From the NCBI GenBank assembly GCA_964242325.1, contig CAXTCI010000001.1, positions 1 through 64,000 of the forward strand: a stretch of DNA of 64,000 bases, written 5' to 3'. This DNA is from DASWOJ01 sp964242325 (lineage in GTDB: Bacteria; Pseudomonadota; Alphaproteobacteria; Acetobacterales; Acetobacteraceae). Positions 17,409 to 26,245 of this stretch are shown here, in pieces (the first letter of the stretch is position 1; every line of letters begins with the position of its first letter). Position numbers and translations under genes: made by a program. Under the pieces are notes generated by a model that did no database searches, was not told the DNA's origin, and worked only from the letters and a program-made list of their open reading frames with translations.

Positions 17409-18370
17409 TGCTCCCCACCCCCGATGACGTCGCCCAGGCCGCCCGCCGCTTGAACGGCCAGGTCGTCCGCACGCCGGCCATCCGCAACCCGCTGCTGGAC
17501 CAGATGACCGGGGGCACGATCCTGCTTAAGGCCGAGTGCCTGCAACGCACCGGCAGCTTCAAGCTGCGCGGCGCCACCAATGCGGCGCTGCAATTGGACG
17601 ACGCGCAACGCCGGGCCGGGGTGCTGACCTACAGCAGCGGCAACCACGGCCAGGCCCTCGCCTGCGCCGCGGCCTCCCTGGGTATCGTGGCCACGGTGTT
17701 CATGCCGGACGACGCGCCGGAGGTGAAGGTCGCCAGCACCCGCCGCTGGGGCGCCGAGATCATCCGCTTCAACCGCCGCACCGACGACCGCGAGGTGCTG
17801 GCCCGCGCCCATGCCGCCCGCACCGGCGCCACCGTGATCCCACCCTTCGAGCACCCGCACGTCATCGCCGGCCAGGGCACCCTGGCGCTGGAACTGGCCG
17901 AGGACGCGCCCGCCCCGCTGGACGCCCTGCTGGTCTGCACCGGCGGCGGCGGCATGGTGGCCGGCTGCGCCCTGGCGATGGAGGGCGCCTCCCCCGCCAC
18001 ACGCATCTGGGCCGTGGAGCCCGAAGGATCGGACGACACCCTGCGCTCCCTGCAATCCGGCACGCGCCAGGGCAACGCGCCCGGCGGCTCCGCCCTGTGC
18101 GACGCGCTGCTGTCGCCCATGCCCGGCGAGATGACCTTCGCCCTCAACCAGCCGCGCCTGGCCGGCGGGCTGGTGGTGTCGGATGCGGAGGTGCTGGCGG
18201 CGATCGCCTTCGCCTTCACCCACCTCAAGCTGGTAGTGGAGCCCGGCGGCGCCGTAGCTCTGGCGGCACTGCTGGCGGGGAAGCTGGACGTCCGCGGGAA
18301 GGTGGTCGGCGCTGTGCTGAGCGGCGGCAACGTGGACGCGGCGGTGTTCGCGCGGGCGCTGGCGGCGTGA
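17408..18370 (+). CDS. Threonine/serine dehydratase-like PLP enzyme
   Basis: A 320-aa fold-type II PLP enzyme. The Schiff-base lysine lies in RTGSFKLRGA, the phosphate-binding SSGNHGQALA and the glycine loop CTGGGGMVAG are intact, and LSGGNVD closes the fold. Length and lack of a regulatory ACT domain fit catabolic threonine dehydratase or serine racemase/hydroxyaspartate dehydratase types. Reaction most likely: threonine or serine to 2-oxoacid plus ammonia. Translation is coupled to the GT39 gene by TGATG. Confidence 0.87.
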   Translation: MLPTPDDVAQAARRLNGQVVRTPAIRNPLLDQMTGGTILLKAECLQRTGSFKLRGATNAALQLDDAQRRAGVLTYSSGNHGQALACAAASLGIVATVFMPDDAPEVKVASTRRWGAEIIRFNRRTDDREVLARAHAARTGATVIPPFEHPHVIAGQGTLALELAEDAPAPLDALLVCTGGGGMVAGCALAMEGASPATRIWAVEPEGSDDTLRSLQSGTRQGNAPGGSALCDALLSPMPGEMTFALNQPRLAGGLVVSDAEVLAAIAFAFTHLKLVVEPGGAVALAALLAGKLDVRGKVVGAVLSGGNVDAAVFARALAA

Positions 18371-18393
18371 TCCCTTGAACCACCCCATGCACC

Positions 18394-18543
18394 CGTCATT
18401 ACGAGGCGCCCAGCGCCGCGGCGACTCAGGGGCAGCCCACCGGGACGGCCCCGAGTACGGCCTCAGGGGCGGCTCCTGGAACGGCAAAGTGCCGCGCTGC
18501 CGGCGCCTGGATCGTCACGCGCCAAGTGCGGCCCGCGGTGACA
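18394..18543. repeat. R1 dispersed inverted repeat, copy 3
   Basis: The left arm begins CGTCATTACGAGGCGCC and contains CAGGGGCAGCC. The right arm contains GCCTGGATCGTCACG and ends GGTGAC. The arms are imperfectly complementary over about 40 bp each. It lies 3' of the threonine-dehydratase-like gene. Confidence 0.55.
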
Positions 18544-18595
18544 AGTGCGGCCCGCGACGACGACTCTCGAAACCACTTCGCCAAATCAACTTACC

Positions 18596-19099
18596 ATGGC
18601 GGTTTCCGTCCTGCCCGCACCACCGTCGCAACGCGCCCTGATGGAGCGCCTGCTCCAGCTCTACCTATACGACTTCTCCGAGTTCGCCCCGCGCCACACC
18701 CCCCACGGCGAGGTTGATGCCAACGGCCTGTTCCCCTACCCGCGCGGCCTGGACAGCTATTGGCAGGAGCCGGAACGGGAGCCCCTGCTGATCCGGGCCG
18801 ACGGCGCAGTGGCAGGGTTCGTGCTGGTGAACCGCTGGTCGGCGCTGGACCGTCCGCTCGACCGGGCAGTGGCCGAGTTCTTCGTGCTGCGAAAATACCG
18901 CCGCGCCGGCGTCGGCACCCGCGCCGCGCACGCCACCTTCCTCCGCCATCCCGGGCAATGGGAAGTTGCGGTCGCCGCCTACAACCCCGCCGCGCTGCAG
19001 TTCTGGCGCCGCGCCGCCGGGTCGGTGCCGGGCGGGGCGCAGGAGCACCCCGGCGATGGCCGCCGCTGGAACGGTACCGTGCTGACCCTCACGGCTTAG
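18596..19099 (+). CDS. GNAT family N-acetyltransferase
   Basis: A 167-aa acetyl-CoA-dependent transferase is predicted from the ATG at 18596; an open stretch of 17 codons upstream overlaps repeat-like sequence. The core shows AGFVLVNRW, then AEFFVLRKYRRAGVGTRAA, the beta4/motif A region whose R-R-x-G-x-G loop (RRAGVG) binds acetyl-CoA, and YNPAALQFWRR, the usual helix near the C-terminus. The substrate is unknown. Confidence 0.85.
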   Translation: MAVSVLPAPPSQRALMERLLQLYLYDFSEFAPRHTPHGEVDANGLFPYPRGLDSYWQEPEREPLLIRADGAVAGFVLVNRWSALDRPLDRAVAEFFVLRKYRRAGVGTRAAHATFLRHPGQWEVAVAAYNPAALQFWRRAAGSVPGGAQEHPGDGRRWNGTVLTLTA

Positions 19100-19155
19100 C
19101 TCTTCTTTAAGCACCCGACCCTATCCTTCCCCGCATCCCAGGAGGGGACAAGGTT

Positions 19156-20286
19156 ATGGCGGCCAAGAAGCGCGGAGACAGACCCATCGTCATCATCCGA
19201 AAGGAGGAGGTGGTGGAGGGTGGCCACCACGGCGGCGCGTGGAAGGTCGCCTATGCCGACTTCGTCACGGCCATGATGGCGTTCTTCCTGCTGATGTGGC
19301 TGCTGAATGCCACGACGGAGGAGCAGCGGCGCGGCCTGGCCGACTACTTCAGCCCTAATAACCAGATGGCCCGCACCAACTCCGGTTTCGGCATGCCGTT
19401 CGGCGGAAGGACGCCCAACGTTGACGGGTCGCTCGCCTCCGACAAGGGCGCGGTGCAGACGGTCATGGCGCCGCCGCACCCAGTGATTGACAGCGATGAG
19501 GACGAGGGCGACGTCCCCGCCCACAACTCCCCCCAGCGCGAAACTGGCCCGGCGCTGGTGCCGACGGCGCGGGAGGGCGGCACCGCCGCCGCCCTGCGCC
19601 CACCCGCAGGAGAGGCCGATCCGGACGCCGACCCGGCCCGCCTGGGCCGCCCCGACCTGCAAGGCCGCACGGATGGGCGAGACGGCCCGGCGCAGGCCGC
19701 CGCTCCCTCTGACACCCCCCGCGACGCCCTGGCCCAGGCCCGCGCCGCCGCAGACCGTGCCGACGCCGAACGGCAGGAACGCCAAATGCTGGAGCATGCG
19801 GCCCAGGCCATCAAGGACGCCGTGCGCGCCGACCCCACACTGGCCGCCATCGCCGCGCAGCTGCAGGTGGACCTCGTGCCCGAGGGGCTGCGCATCCAGA
19901 TCGTTGATGCCGACAAGCAGCCGATGTTCGCGACCGGCTCCTCGGCGCTGAACGACCGGGCGCGGGCGTTGCTGGCCAAGGTGGCGCCGGTGCTGCTGCG
20001 CTTGCCGGAGGGCGTCAGCATCGCCGGGCACACCGATGCCCAGCCCTACCGCGGCAGCGACCGCAGCAACTGGGACCTGTCGGCGGAGCGTGCGAACGCC
20101 ACCCGCCGCCTGCTGACCGACGCCGGCCTGCCGGAGGCACGCATCCGCGCCGTGGCCGGCCATGCCGAGCGGGAGCCGCTGATCGCCGCCGACCCGCTGG
20201 CCGCCGCCAACCGCCGCGTGGCCATCGTGGTGCTGCGCGACATCCCGCTGCGCAGCGCCCCGCCTGCTGCCCAGCCCGCCAAGTAG
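19156..20286 (+). CDS. motB: Flagellar motor stator protein MotB
   Basis: A 376-aa protein with a short cytoplasmic N-terminus, one TM helix (about 31-52) containing the proton-carrying aspartate Asp35 in VAYADFVTAMMAFF, a long Ala/Pro-rich linker (about 90-230) and a C-terminal OmpA-like peptidoglycan-binding domain (about 255-365, with GHTDAQPYRGSDRSNWDLS and ANATRRLL). It anchors the stator to the cell wall. motB precedes motA here, the reverse of the common order. A GGAGGGG site lies upstream of the ATG. Confidence 0.95.
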   Translation: MAAKKRGDRPIVIIRKEEVVEGGHHGGAWKVAYADFVTAMMAFFLLMWLLNATTEEQRRGLADYFSPNNQMARTNSGFGMPFGGRTPNVDGSLASDKGAVQTVMAPPHPVIDSDEDEGDVPAHNSPQRETGPALVPTAREGGTAAALRPPAGEADPDADPARLGRPDLQGRTDGRDGPAQAAAPSDTPRDALAQARAAADRADAERQERQMLEHAAQAIKDAVRADPTLAAIAAQLQVDLVPEGLRIQIVDADKQPMFATGSSALNDRARALLAKVAPVLLRLPEGVSIAGHTDAQPYRGSDRSNWDLSAERANATRRLLTDAGLPEARIRAVAGHAEREPLIAADPLAAANRRVAIVVLRDIPLRSAPPAAQPAK

Positions 20287-20295
20287 GAACGGGCC

Positions 20296-21162
20296 ATGCT
20301 GACCATCGGCGGCCTGGTATTCCTGCTCCTCTGCGTGTTCGGCAGCTACATCATGTCCGGCGGCAACCTTGAACCGCTGATCGAGGCCATGCCGTTCGAG
20401 CTGCTGACCATCGGCGGCGCCGCCATCGGCACGTTTATAATGGGCAACTCCATGCATGACGTGAAGCACACGATCGGCGGCTTCAAGAAGATCCTGAAGG
20501 GCGCGACGTTCAAGAAGTCCCACTACGTGGACCTGCTGAGCCTGATGTTCTACTTCACCCGTCTTGCCAGCACCAAGGGCACGATGGCGCTGGAGACGCA
20601 CATCGAAAAGCCCGAGAACAGCACGGCATTCAAGAAATTCCCCCAAATCCTGGCCAACCATCACGCGACCGCGATGATCTGCGACTATCTGCGGATGCTG
20701 GGCATGAACGCCGACGACCCGCACCAGATCGAGGACCTGATGGGCCGCGAGCTGAAGAAGACCCTGCAGGAGGAGCTGCACGCCCCGCACGCCTTGCAGT
20801 CAATGGCGGACGGCTTGCCGGCGCTGGGCATCGTCGCGGCGGTGCTGGGCGTTATCAAGACCATGTCCCACATCAGCGAGCCGCCGGCGGTGCTGGGCGC
20901 GATGATCGGCGGCGCGCTGGTAGGAACATTCTTGGGGGTGCTGCTGGCCTATGGGATGGCCGGGCCGTTCTCGGCCCGGTTGAAGGGGGTCATTGACGAG
21001 GAGAGCAAGTACTTTGAGGTGATCCGCGCCGTGCTGGTCGCGCACCTGCACGGCAACGCACCCCAAGTCAGCGTGGAAACCGGTCGGAAAATGGCGCCGA
21101 ACCAGCACATGCCTTCATTCCAGGAAATGGACACCGCCATACAAGCCCTACAGATCGCCTAA
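20296..21162 (+). CDS. motA: Flagellar motor stator protein MotA
   Basis: A 288-aa membrane protein with four hydrophobic segments. The charged cytoplasmic loop contains LMGRELKKTLQEEL, which carries the Arg/Glu residues that contact FliG, and ADGLPALGIVAAVLG holds one of the two conserved functional prolines. With MotB it forms the proton-driven stator. It starts 9 bp after motB and is followed by an R2 hairpin. No other flagellar genes are in the window. Confidence 0.95.
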   Translation: MLTIGGLVFLLLCVFGSYIMSGGNLEPLIEAMPFELLTIGGAAIGTFIMGNSMHDVKHTIGGFKKILKGATFKKSHYVDLLSLMFYFTRLASTKGTMALETHIEKPENSTAFKKFPQILANHHATAMICDYLRMLGMNADDPHQIEDLMGRELKKTLQEELHAPHALQSMADGLPALGIVAAVLGVIKTMSHISEPPAVLGAMIGGALVGTFLGVLLAYGMAGPFSARLKGVIDEESKYFEVIRAVLVAHLHGNAPQVSVETGRKMAPNQHMPSFQEMDTAIQALQIA

Positions 21163-21164
21163 AC

Positions 21165-21307
21165 CCCTTCTCCCTTCCCCTCCGGGAGAGGGCCGGGGTG
21201 AGGGGGCGGGCAAGCACAACACTCTCAGAAAACAGGCCTCGACGCCGCCTGAACCGCCAACGCCCCGCGCCACCGATAAAACCCCTAACCCCAACCCTCT
21301 CCCAAAA
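21165..21307. repeat. R2 hairpin repeat downstream of motA
   Basis: The upper-strand arm (21165-21207) contains CCCCTCCGGGAGAGGG and GGGGTGAGGGGG; the converse arm CCTAACCCCAACCCTCTCC lies at 21283-21302. It begins 2 bp after the motA stop and may act as a bidirectional terminator or an mRNA-stabilising hairpin between convergent genes. Confidence 0.65.
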
Positions 21308-21316
21308 GAAAACCCC

Positions 21317-22006
21317 CTAAACGATCCGCGTCGTCACCGTCCCAACCCCCGCCACCGTGCCCTCCAGCACATCCCCTCGAACGCAAGCTGCCACCCCCTC
21401 CGGCGTCCCCGTAAAGATCAGGTCCCCCGCCTCCAGCCGCACCAGCCGCGACAGGAAGGCGATGGTTTCCGCCACGTTCCAGATCAGCATGGACAGGTCG
21501 CTGGACTGCCGCACCGCGCCGTTCACCTTCAGCTCGATCAGCCCGTGCCCGGGATCGACCCCCGCAGCCGGCACCATCTCCCCAATCGGCGCGGAGTGGT
21601 CGAACCCCTTGCCCATATCCCAGGGCCGGCCGAGCTTCTTCGCCTCGCCCTGAATATCCCGCCGCGTCATGTCCAGCCCGGCGGCATAGCCCCAGACATG
21701 CGACAGCGCGTCCGCCTCGGCGATGTCCGCGCCGCCTGACCCCAGCGCCGCCACCAACTCCATCTCGTGATGCAGGTCGGACGTCATGGGCGGGTAGGGC
21801 ATGTCGCCGCCCCCCGTCACCAGGCCGTCCGCAGGCTTCATGAAGAAGAACGGCAGCTCCCGGTCGGGATCGTGCCCCATCTCCCGCGTATGCGCGGCGT
21901 AGTTGCGGCCAACGCAGTAAATGCGGCGGACGGGAAAGCTGCCGCCGCCCCGGACCGGCACGCTGGCTGCGGTGGGAGGAGCAATAACGTAATCGTGGCC
22001 GGGCAT
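21317..22006 (-). CDS. Fumarylacetoacetate hydrolase family protein (fumarylpyruvate hydrolase-like)
   Basis: A 229-aa enzyme with the FAH fold: RRIYCVGRNYAAHTREMG near the N-terminus, metal ligands in HHEMELVAALG, GYAAGLDMTRRDIQ, and a C-terminal LEAGDLIFTGTPEGV. This form resembles fumarylpyruvate and acylpyruvate hydrolases, which split fumarylpyruvate to fumarate and pyruvate in gentisate-type degradation. The ATG at 22004-22006 gives the family's usual length. It is divergent from dctA, whose substrate range includes fumarate; a functional link is only an inference. Confidence 0.88.
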   Translation of the reverse strand: MPGHDYVIAPPTAASVPVRGGGSFPVRRIYCVGRNYAAHTREMGHDPDRELPFFFMKPADGLVTGGGDMPYPPMTSDLHHEMELVAALGSGGADIAEADALSHVWGYAAGLDMTRRDIQGEAKKLGRPWDMGKGFDHSAPIGEMVPAAGVDPGHGLIELKVNGAVRQSSDLSMLIWNVAETIAFLSRLVRLEAGDLIFTGTPEGVAACVRGDVLEGTVAGVGTVTTRIV

Positions 22007-22186
22007 GTGATGGAGTCCTGCTGTTCTCGTCCGAGTGACCCTAAACCCCCGCAACGTCGAAAAAAAGAGGTCGCCAAGCCCCACGTCATCCGGTAGTGGC
22101 GGGCGCAAGGAACAGGGAACGTCACATGGCTGACATGGGCAGGACATCGCCGCTTCGCACAACGCCCGCCGCAGGGGGGCCGCTCC

Positions 22187-23536
22187 GTGGATGACGTATA
22201 CGGCGCCCGCCCGGCGCCCACGCTGGCGCCCCGCCAGCCCTGGTACAAGGTGCTGTATATCCAGGTCCTGATCGCCATCGCGCTCGGCGCGCTGCTGGGC
22301 TACGTCGCGCCGGAAACGGCGAAGTCCATGCGTTGGCTCGGCGACGCCTTCATCGCCCTGATCAAGATGATGATTGCCCCGGTGATCTTCTGCACCATCG
22401 TCCACGGCATCGCCTCCATGGGCGACCTCAAGAAGGTCGGCCGCGTCGGCCTCAAGGCGCTGCTTTACTTCGAGGTCGTGTCCACCTTCGCGTTGCTGAT
22501 CGGCATCGTCGTGGCCGAGGTCGTCAAGCCGGGCTCCGGGTTCGGCGCCAACGTCGCCCAACTCGACCCGAAGGCCGTCGCCACCTACGCCAGCGCCGCG
22601 GCCAAGGACAGCACCGTCGCCCACATTCTGGGCCTGATCCCGCGCAGCTACTTCGACGCCTTCGCGGGCGGCGACCTGCTGCAGGTGCTGCTGATCTCCA
22701 TCCTGTCTGGCGTCGTCATCAGCGGCCTGGGCGAGCGGGCCGCCGGCATCAGCCATGCCATAGACACCGCCGGCAAGGTGTTCTTCGGCATCATCGGCCT
22801 GGTGGTGAAGCTGGCGCCGATCGGCGCCTTCGGCGCGATGGCGTTCACTATCGGGCAGTATGGGCTGGACAAGCTGGGCAACCTGGCCGGGCTGATCGCC
22901 ACCTTCTACCTGACCAGCATCCTGTTCGTGCTGCTGGTGCTGGGGACCATCGCGCGCATGGCCGGGTTCTCGATCATCCGGTTCATCGCCTACATCAAGG
23001 ACGAGCTGCTGATCGTCCTGGGCACCTCGTCGTCCGAGACAGTGCTGCCGCAGATGATGCTGAAGATGGAGCGGCTAGGTGCGTCCAAGCCCGTGGTCGG
23101 CCTGGTCATCCCGACCGGCTACAGCTTCAACCTGGACGGCACCAACATCTACATGACGCTGACCACGCTGTTCCTGGCCCAGGCCGTGGGCGTGAACCTG
23201 AGCCTGGGGCAATACGCCACGATCCTGCTGGTGGCGATGCTGACGAGCAAGGGCGCATCGGGCGTGACCGGCGCCGGGTTCATCACCCTGGCCGCCACTT
23301 TGGCGGCGATCCCCGACAACCCGGTGCCGGTCGCGGCGATGACGCTGGTGTTGGGCGTGGACAAGTTCATGAGCGAGTGCCGGGCCCTCACCAACCTGGT
23401 CGGCAACGGCGTGGCCACGATCGTGGTCAGCGCCTGGGAAGGTGAGCTGGACCGCGACATGCTGCGGTCCGCGCTGGCGCACCCGGTGGACGTATCGACC
23501 CTCGTCGAGGCGCAGCCAGTGGACCGAGTGATCTAA
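22187..23536 (+). CDS. dctA: C4-dicarboxylate/cation symporter DctA
   Basis: A 449-aa polytopic transporter of the DAACS/SDF family. The start is a GTG at 22187 preceded by an AGGGGGG site. Family motifs are KMMIAPVIFCTIVHGIA, the serine-rich re-entrant loop LGTSSSETVLPQM, GYSFNLDGTNIYMT and the C-terminal DKFMSECRALTNLVGN. It takes up succinate, fumarate and malate with cations. It sits divergent to the FAH hydrolase, 180 bp away. Confidence 0.95.
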   Translation: MDDVYGARPAPTLAPRQPWYKVLYIQVLIAIALGALLGYVAPETAKSMRWLGDAFIALIKMMIAPVIFCTIVHGIASMGDLKKVGRVGLKALLYFEVVSTFALLIGIVVAEVVKPGSGFGANVAQLDPKAVATYASAAAKDSTVAHILGLIPRSYFDAFAGGDLLQVLLISILSGVVISGLGERAAGISHAIDTAGKVFFGIIGLVVKLAPIGAFGAMAFTIGQYGLDKLGNLAGLIATFYLTSILFVLLVLGTIARMAGFSIIRFIAYIKDELLIVLGTSSSETVLPQMMLKMERLGASKPVVGLVIPTGYSFNLDGTNIYMTLTTLFLAQAVGVNLSLGQYATILLVAMLTSKGASGVTGAGFITLAATLAAIPDNPVPVAAMTLVLGVDKFMSECRALTNLVGNGVATIVVSAWEGELDRDMLRSALAHPVDVSTLVEAQPVDRVI

Positions 23537-23565
23537 CCCCAGCCGCCACGCGCTTCAACCATTCC

Positions 23566-23660
23566 CGTCACTGCGCGGCGCGCATCGGAACCCAGGGGCT
23601 GCACGAACCAAGGTGTCCTCAGCCCCTGGATCGCCGCGCCGCAAGCGCCTCGCGCTGACG
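23566..23660. repeat. R1 dispersed inverted repeat, copy 4
   Basis: The left arm CGTCACTGCGCGGCG ends in CCCAGGGGCT (23591-23600); the right arm AGCCCCTGGATCGCCGCG ends in CGCTGACG (23621-23660). The arms are complementary over most of their length, with a loop of about 20 bp. It is located 3' of dctA. Confidence 0.6.
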
Positions 23661-23811
23661 ACGAGCCTGCGTACGGAGCGGAACCAGTGGGAGCTGGTGT
23701 AAGACCGGGCGCTCAAGACCAGGCAATCCAAGCAGGCCAGCCCCAGCCCGGCGCACGGCCGGCGTCACGCCGCGCCAAGCCGCAGCTTGTCTCATCCGTC
23801 CGCCCCACCCT

Positions 23812-25821
23812 ATGCTGCCATTTATGCTGCACAAGCGAAGAGGTGCCCTGACCCGGGGCGTGCTGGTGGTGCGCGAGGCCTTCTTGCAGGTCGAGGACCA
23901 CCTGGTGGACGCCGACCCCGGCCTGCTGCGCCTGACGCTCGCGTTGCGCGGCACGCTGTCCGTAGTCCTCACCACCCTGGCCGCAATCACAGCCTCCAAG
24001 CTGCTAGGCTGGCAAGTCCTGGACTTCGCCCCGGCAATCACTCTCAGCCTGATGGCGCCCTTCCTGAGCCGGGAGCCAACGCTCCGCCAGCGGCAGCGCA
24101 CGCTGCTGGTGCTGGGCCTGACCGCCAGCGCAGCCACGACGGCGGCCACCTTGCTCCACGGCCAGGGTCCAGCCGGAGACAGTTGCTTCCTGTTCCTGGT
24201 GTTCCTGGGCTTCCTGTTGCAGCCGCGCGGGCCGCGGTTCCTGGGCATCGGGCTGGTGTCGGTTGTGGTGACCTATGTCGGCCTTTACTTGGAACTGCCG
24301 CTCGACACCCTGCCGCGCCAAGTGCTCGGGATCGCCGCGGCGCTGCCGGTGATCGCCTTCGCCTGCTTCGTGGCCGTTCCCGTCAACCCGGTGGCAACGC
24401 AGCGCCGGATGGTCGCGGCGGTGCAGGCGCGTGCGGCGCGCGTGCTGCAGACCGCCCGTGCCCAGGCGGCGCCGGCCCGTTTGCAGCACGAGCTGGTCCG
24501 GCTGAACGAGGCCGCGCTGGCCGCCGACGACCAGCTTGCCCTGATCCACCCCGGCGGACGCAGCGCCCTGCATGCCGGGCTGGTGGATGTGGAGCTGGCC
24601 GCCGCCCGTCTGGCCGTCGCACTGCAAAGCGGCCCTCTCAGCGGCGCCGCCTCTATCCAGCGCCATGCCGCCCGCCTCAAGCTGCACGAGCTTCGGATGC
24701 GCCGGGGCCGCCGCTACGCCATGGCGCGCGGCCTGCCGGACGCCGGGCTGCTGCGCGATGCCCTGCTGGGCCTGGGCCACGCCATCCACGGCCTGACCCT
24801 GGCCGCAGCCACCGCCCGCCCAGGGTCAGCCCGGCCGGCAGTACCGCCCGCGGGTCCGCTGGCCTGGAAGCCCGCCCTGCGCGTCACCTTGGCGGCGGGC
24901 TTGGCGATGGCCGGCGGCATGGCGCTATCGCCCCAGCGCTGGTTCTGGGCCGTCCTGACCGTCTATGTCGTGTTCCTGAACGCGCGGACCCGCGGGGACG
25001 CCATCACCCGCGGGCTGCAGCGCCTGGCCGGAACGCTGCTGGGCATCGCCAGCGGCCTTGTGCTTGCACTTGGGCTTGCCGGCAGCGTCGGCTCGCAGGC
25101 CGCAGCCTTGGCCGGGTCGGTTTTCGGCATGTACTACCTGTTCCTGGTCTCCTACACTGCAGGCATCTTCTGCGTGACCGTCATGCTCGGCCTGCTGTAC
25201 GGTATGCTGGGAGCGTCGCTGGACACGGTCCTGACCCTGCGCCTGGAGGAAACGGCGGTCGGCGCCGCCGCCGCGATCCTGGTCGCCATGTTCGTGTTCC
25301 CGGCCCGGACCCGCGACCAGGTCGCGTTATCCGGCCGGGCGGTGCTGGCGTCGCTGGCCGCCGCGGTGCGCGCCAGCCGCAATGCGCTGCTCGGCGTTCC
25401 CGACATGCGGCCGACCGAGGCAATGCGCGGCGTGGACCGGCAGGTGGCGGACCTGCGCCTGGCCATGGCGCCCCTGGTCGCCGGTCGCGCGTTGCTGCGC
25501 CGCACTCCCCTGGACCGCCCGGTGCCAGCCCTGCTGGACTGCGTGCATTGGGCGCGGGTGCTGGCCGCGGCGGCCCAGGACCGCGAAGTCGTAGGCGATG
25601 CGGCCGGGCTGTCGGCACAGGCAGCCAGGATCGAGGCAAGGCTGGCAAGACTGGCCGGCGACAAGGATGTATCGGAACCTGACCCACCCGGTGCACCCCG
25701 CATTGCCGCTGCTGACATCAGCAGCGTGCAAGCCGCGCTGAACGGTCTGGACCAGTCCATCACCCTCCTGGCCGAGCGGCTGCAAGTCGGCACCCTGGAC
25801 GGGTTCGCGCTCCTGCCCTGA
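23812..25821 (+). CDS. FUSC family membrane protein (aromatic acid exporter-like)
   Basis: A 669-aa protein with two clusters of TM helices (about 40-180 and 355-500) separated by and followed by cytoplasmic helical regions, the duplicated layout of FUSC/YccS/AaeB proteins. Typical stretches are the early LALRGTLSVVLTTLAAI and the second-repeat ALRVTLAAGLAMAGGMALS. AaeB members export aromatic carboxylates as a pressure valve; this protein's substrate is unknown. An in-frame ATG at 23824 is an alternative start. Confidence 0.82.
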   Translation: MLPFMLHKRRGALTRGVLVVREAFLQVEDHLVDADPGLLRLTLALRGTLSVVLTTLAAITASKLLGWQVLDFAPAITLSLMAPFLSREPTLRQRQRTLLVLGLTASAATTAATLLHGQGPAGDSCFLFLVFLGFLLQPRGPRFLGIGLVSVVVTYVGLYLELPLDTLPRQVLGIAAALPVIAFACFVAVPVNPVATQRRMVAAVQARAARVLQTARAQAAPARLQHELVRLNEAALAADDQLALIHPGGRSALHAGLVDVELAAARLAVALQSGPLSGAASIQRHAARLKLHELRMRRGRRYAMARGLPDAGLLRDALLGLGHAIHGLTLAAATARPGSARPAVPPAGPLAWKPALRVTLAAGLAMAGGMALSPQRWFWAVLTVYVVFLNARTRGDAITRGLQRLAGTLLGIASGLVLALGLAGSVGSQAAALAGSVFGMYYLFLVSYTAGIFCVTVMLGLLYGMLGASLDTVLTLRLEETAVGAAAAILVAMFVFPARTRDQVALSGRAVLASLAAAVRASRNALLGVPDMRPTEAMRGVDRQVADLRLAMAPLVAGRALLRRTPLDRPVPALLDCVHWARVLAAAAQDREVVGDAAGLSAQAARIEARLARLAGDKDVSEPDPPGAPRIAAADISSVQAALNGLDQSITLLAERLQVGTLDGFALLP

Positions 25822-26245
25822 TGCCATGCAGGTAGTCTGGCCGAAACTTCTGCCAGAATGCGAAGCCCGGGGCAGGAGGGGGTGGCGCCGTGCCAGGGGC
25901 GCACGGCCGCGACCCGTCCGTAGTCATCCATCCGAAAACCCCATGGCGGGCAGCGCGAAAGCCGTCCGCCCAGCCCGGCACCCAACAAGTCCACGGCGCA
26001 TTGAACTTCTGTTGAACAAATAGCCTCTATCCGGTCCCGCGAAACAGCCTGCGTCCAATGTTCCATACGCAATATACGTGCATAATCCCGAAGCATATGC
26101 CTAGAACATAATCAATAATGCATATACTGCAAGCATAAGCTCCATAATCCCTCATATTGCAGTGCAGCAGGTTTCTGTTGCATGCTCTTTGGGCATCAAC
26201 CTACAGTTTGGTTGAGCGCACACCGGGCGTCCCGGTCGCGGAGGC
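25822..26245 (+). promoter_or_regulatory. AT-rich leader with phased CATA array upstream of the amide ABC operon
   Basis: This 424-bp gap has an unusually AT-rich second half. TTGAAC occurs twice at 26001-26006 and 26012-26017, one helical turn apart. Between 26064 and 26156 there are eight CATA tetramers, starting at 26064, 26081, 26094, 26107, 26121, 26134, 26143 and 26153; five consecutive ones are spaced 13-14 bp. They largely alternate CATAAT and CATAT. The region probably holds the operon's promoter and either a multi-site operator or an intrinsically bent segment. No coding frame is evident. Confidence 0.55.

Noticed and set aside
19096..20790. Long open frame on the minus strand opposite motB/motA
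   Set aside because: It is an antisense shadow of GC-rich genes: no ribosome site, low-complexity Gly/Arg/His-rich translation, and both sense genes have clear family motifs.
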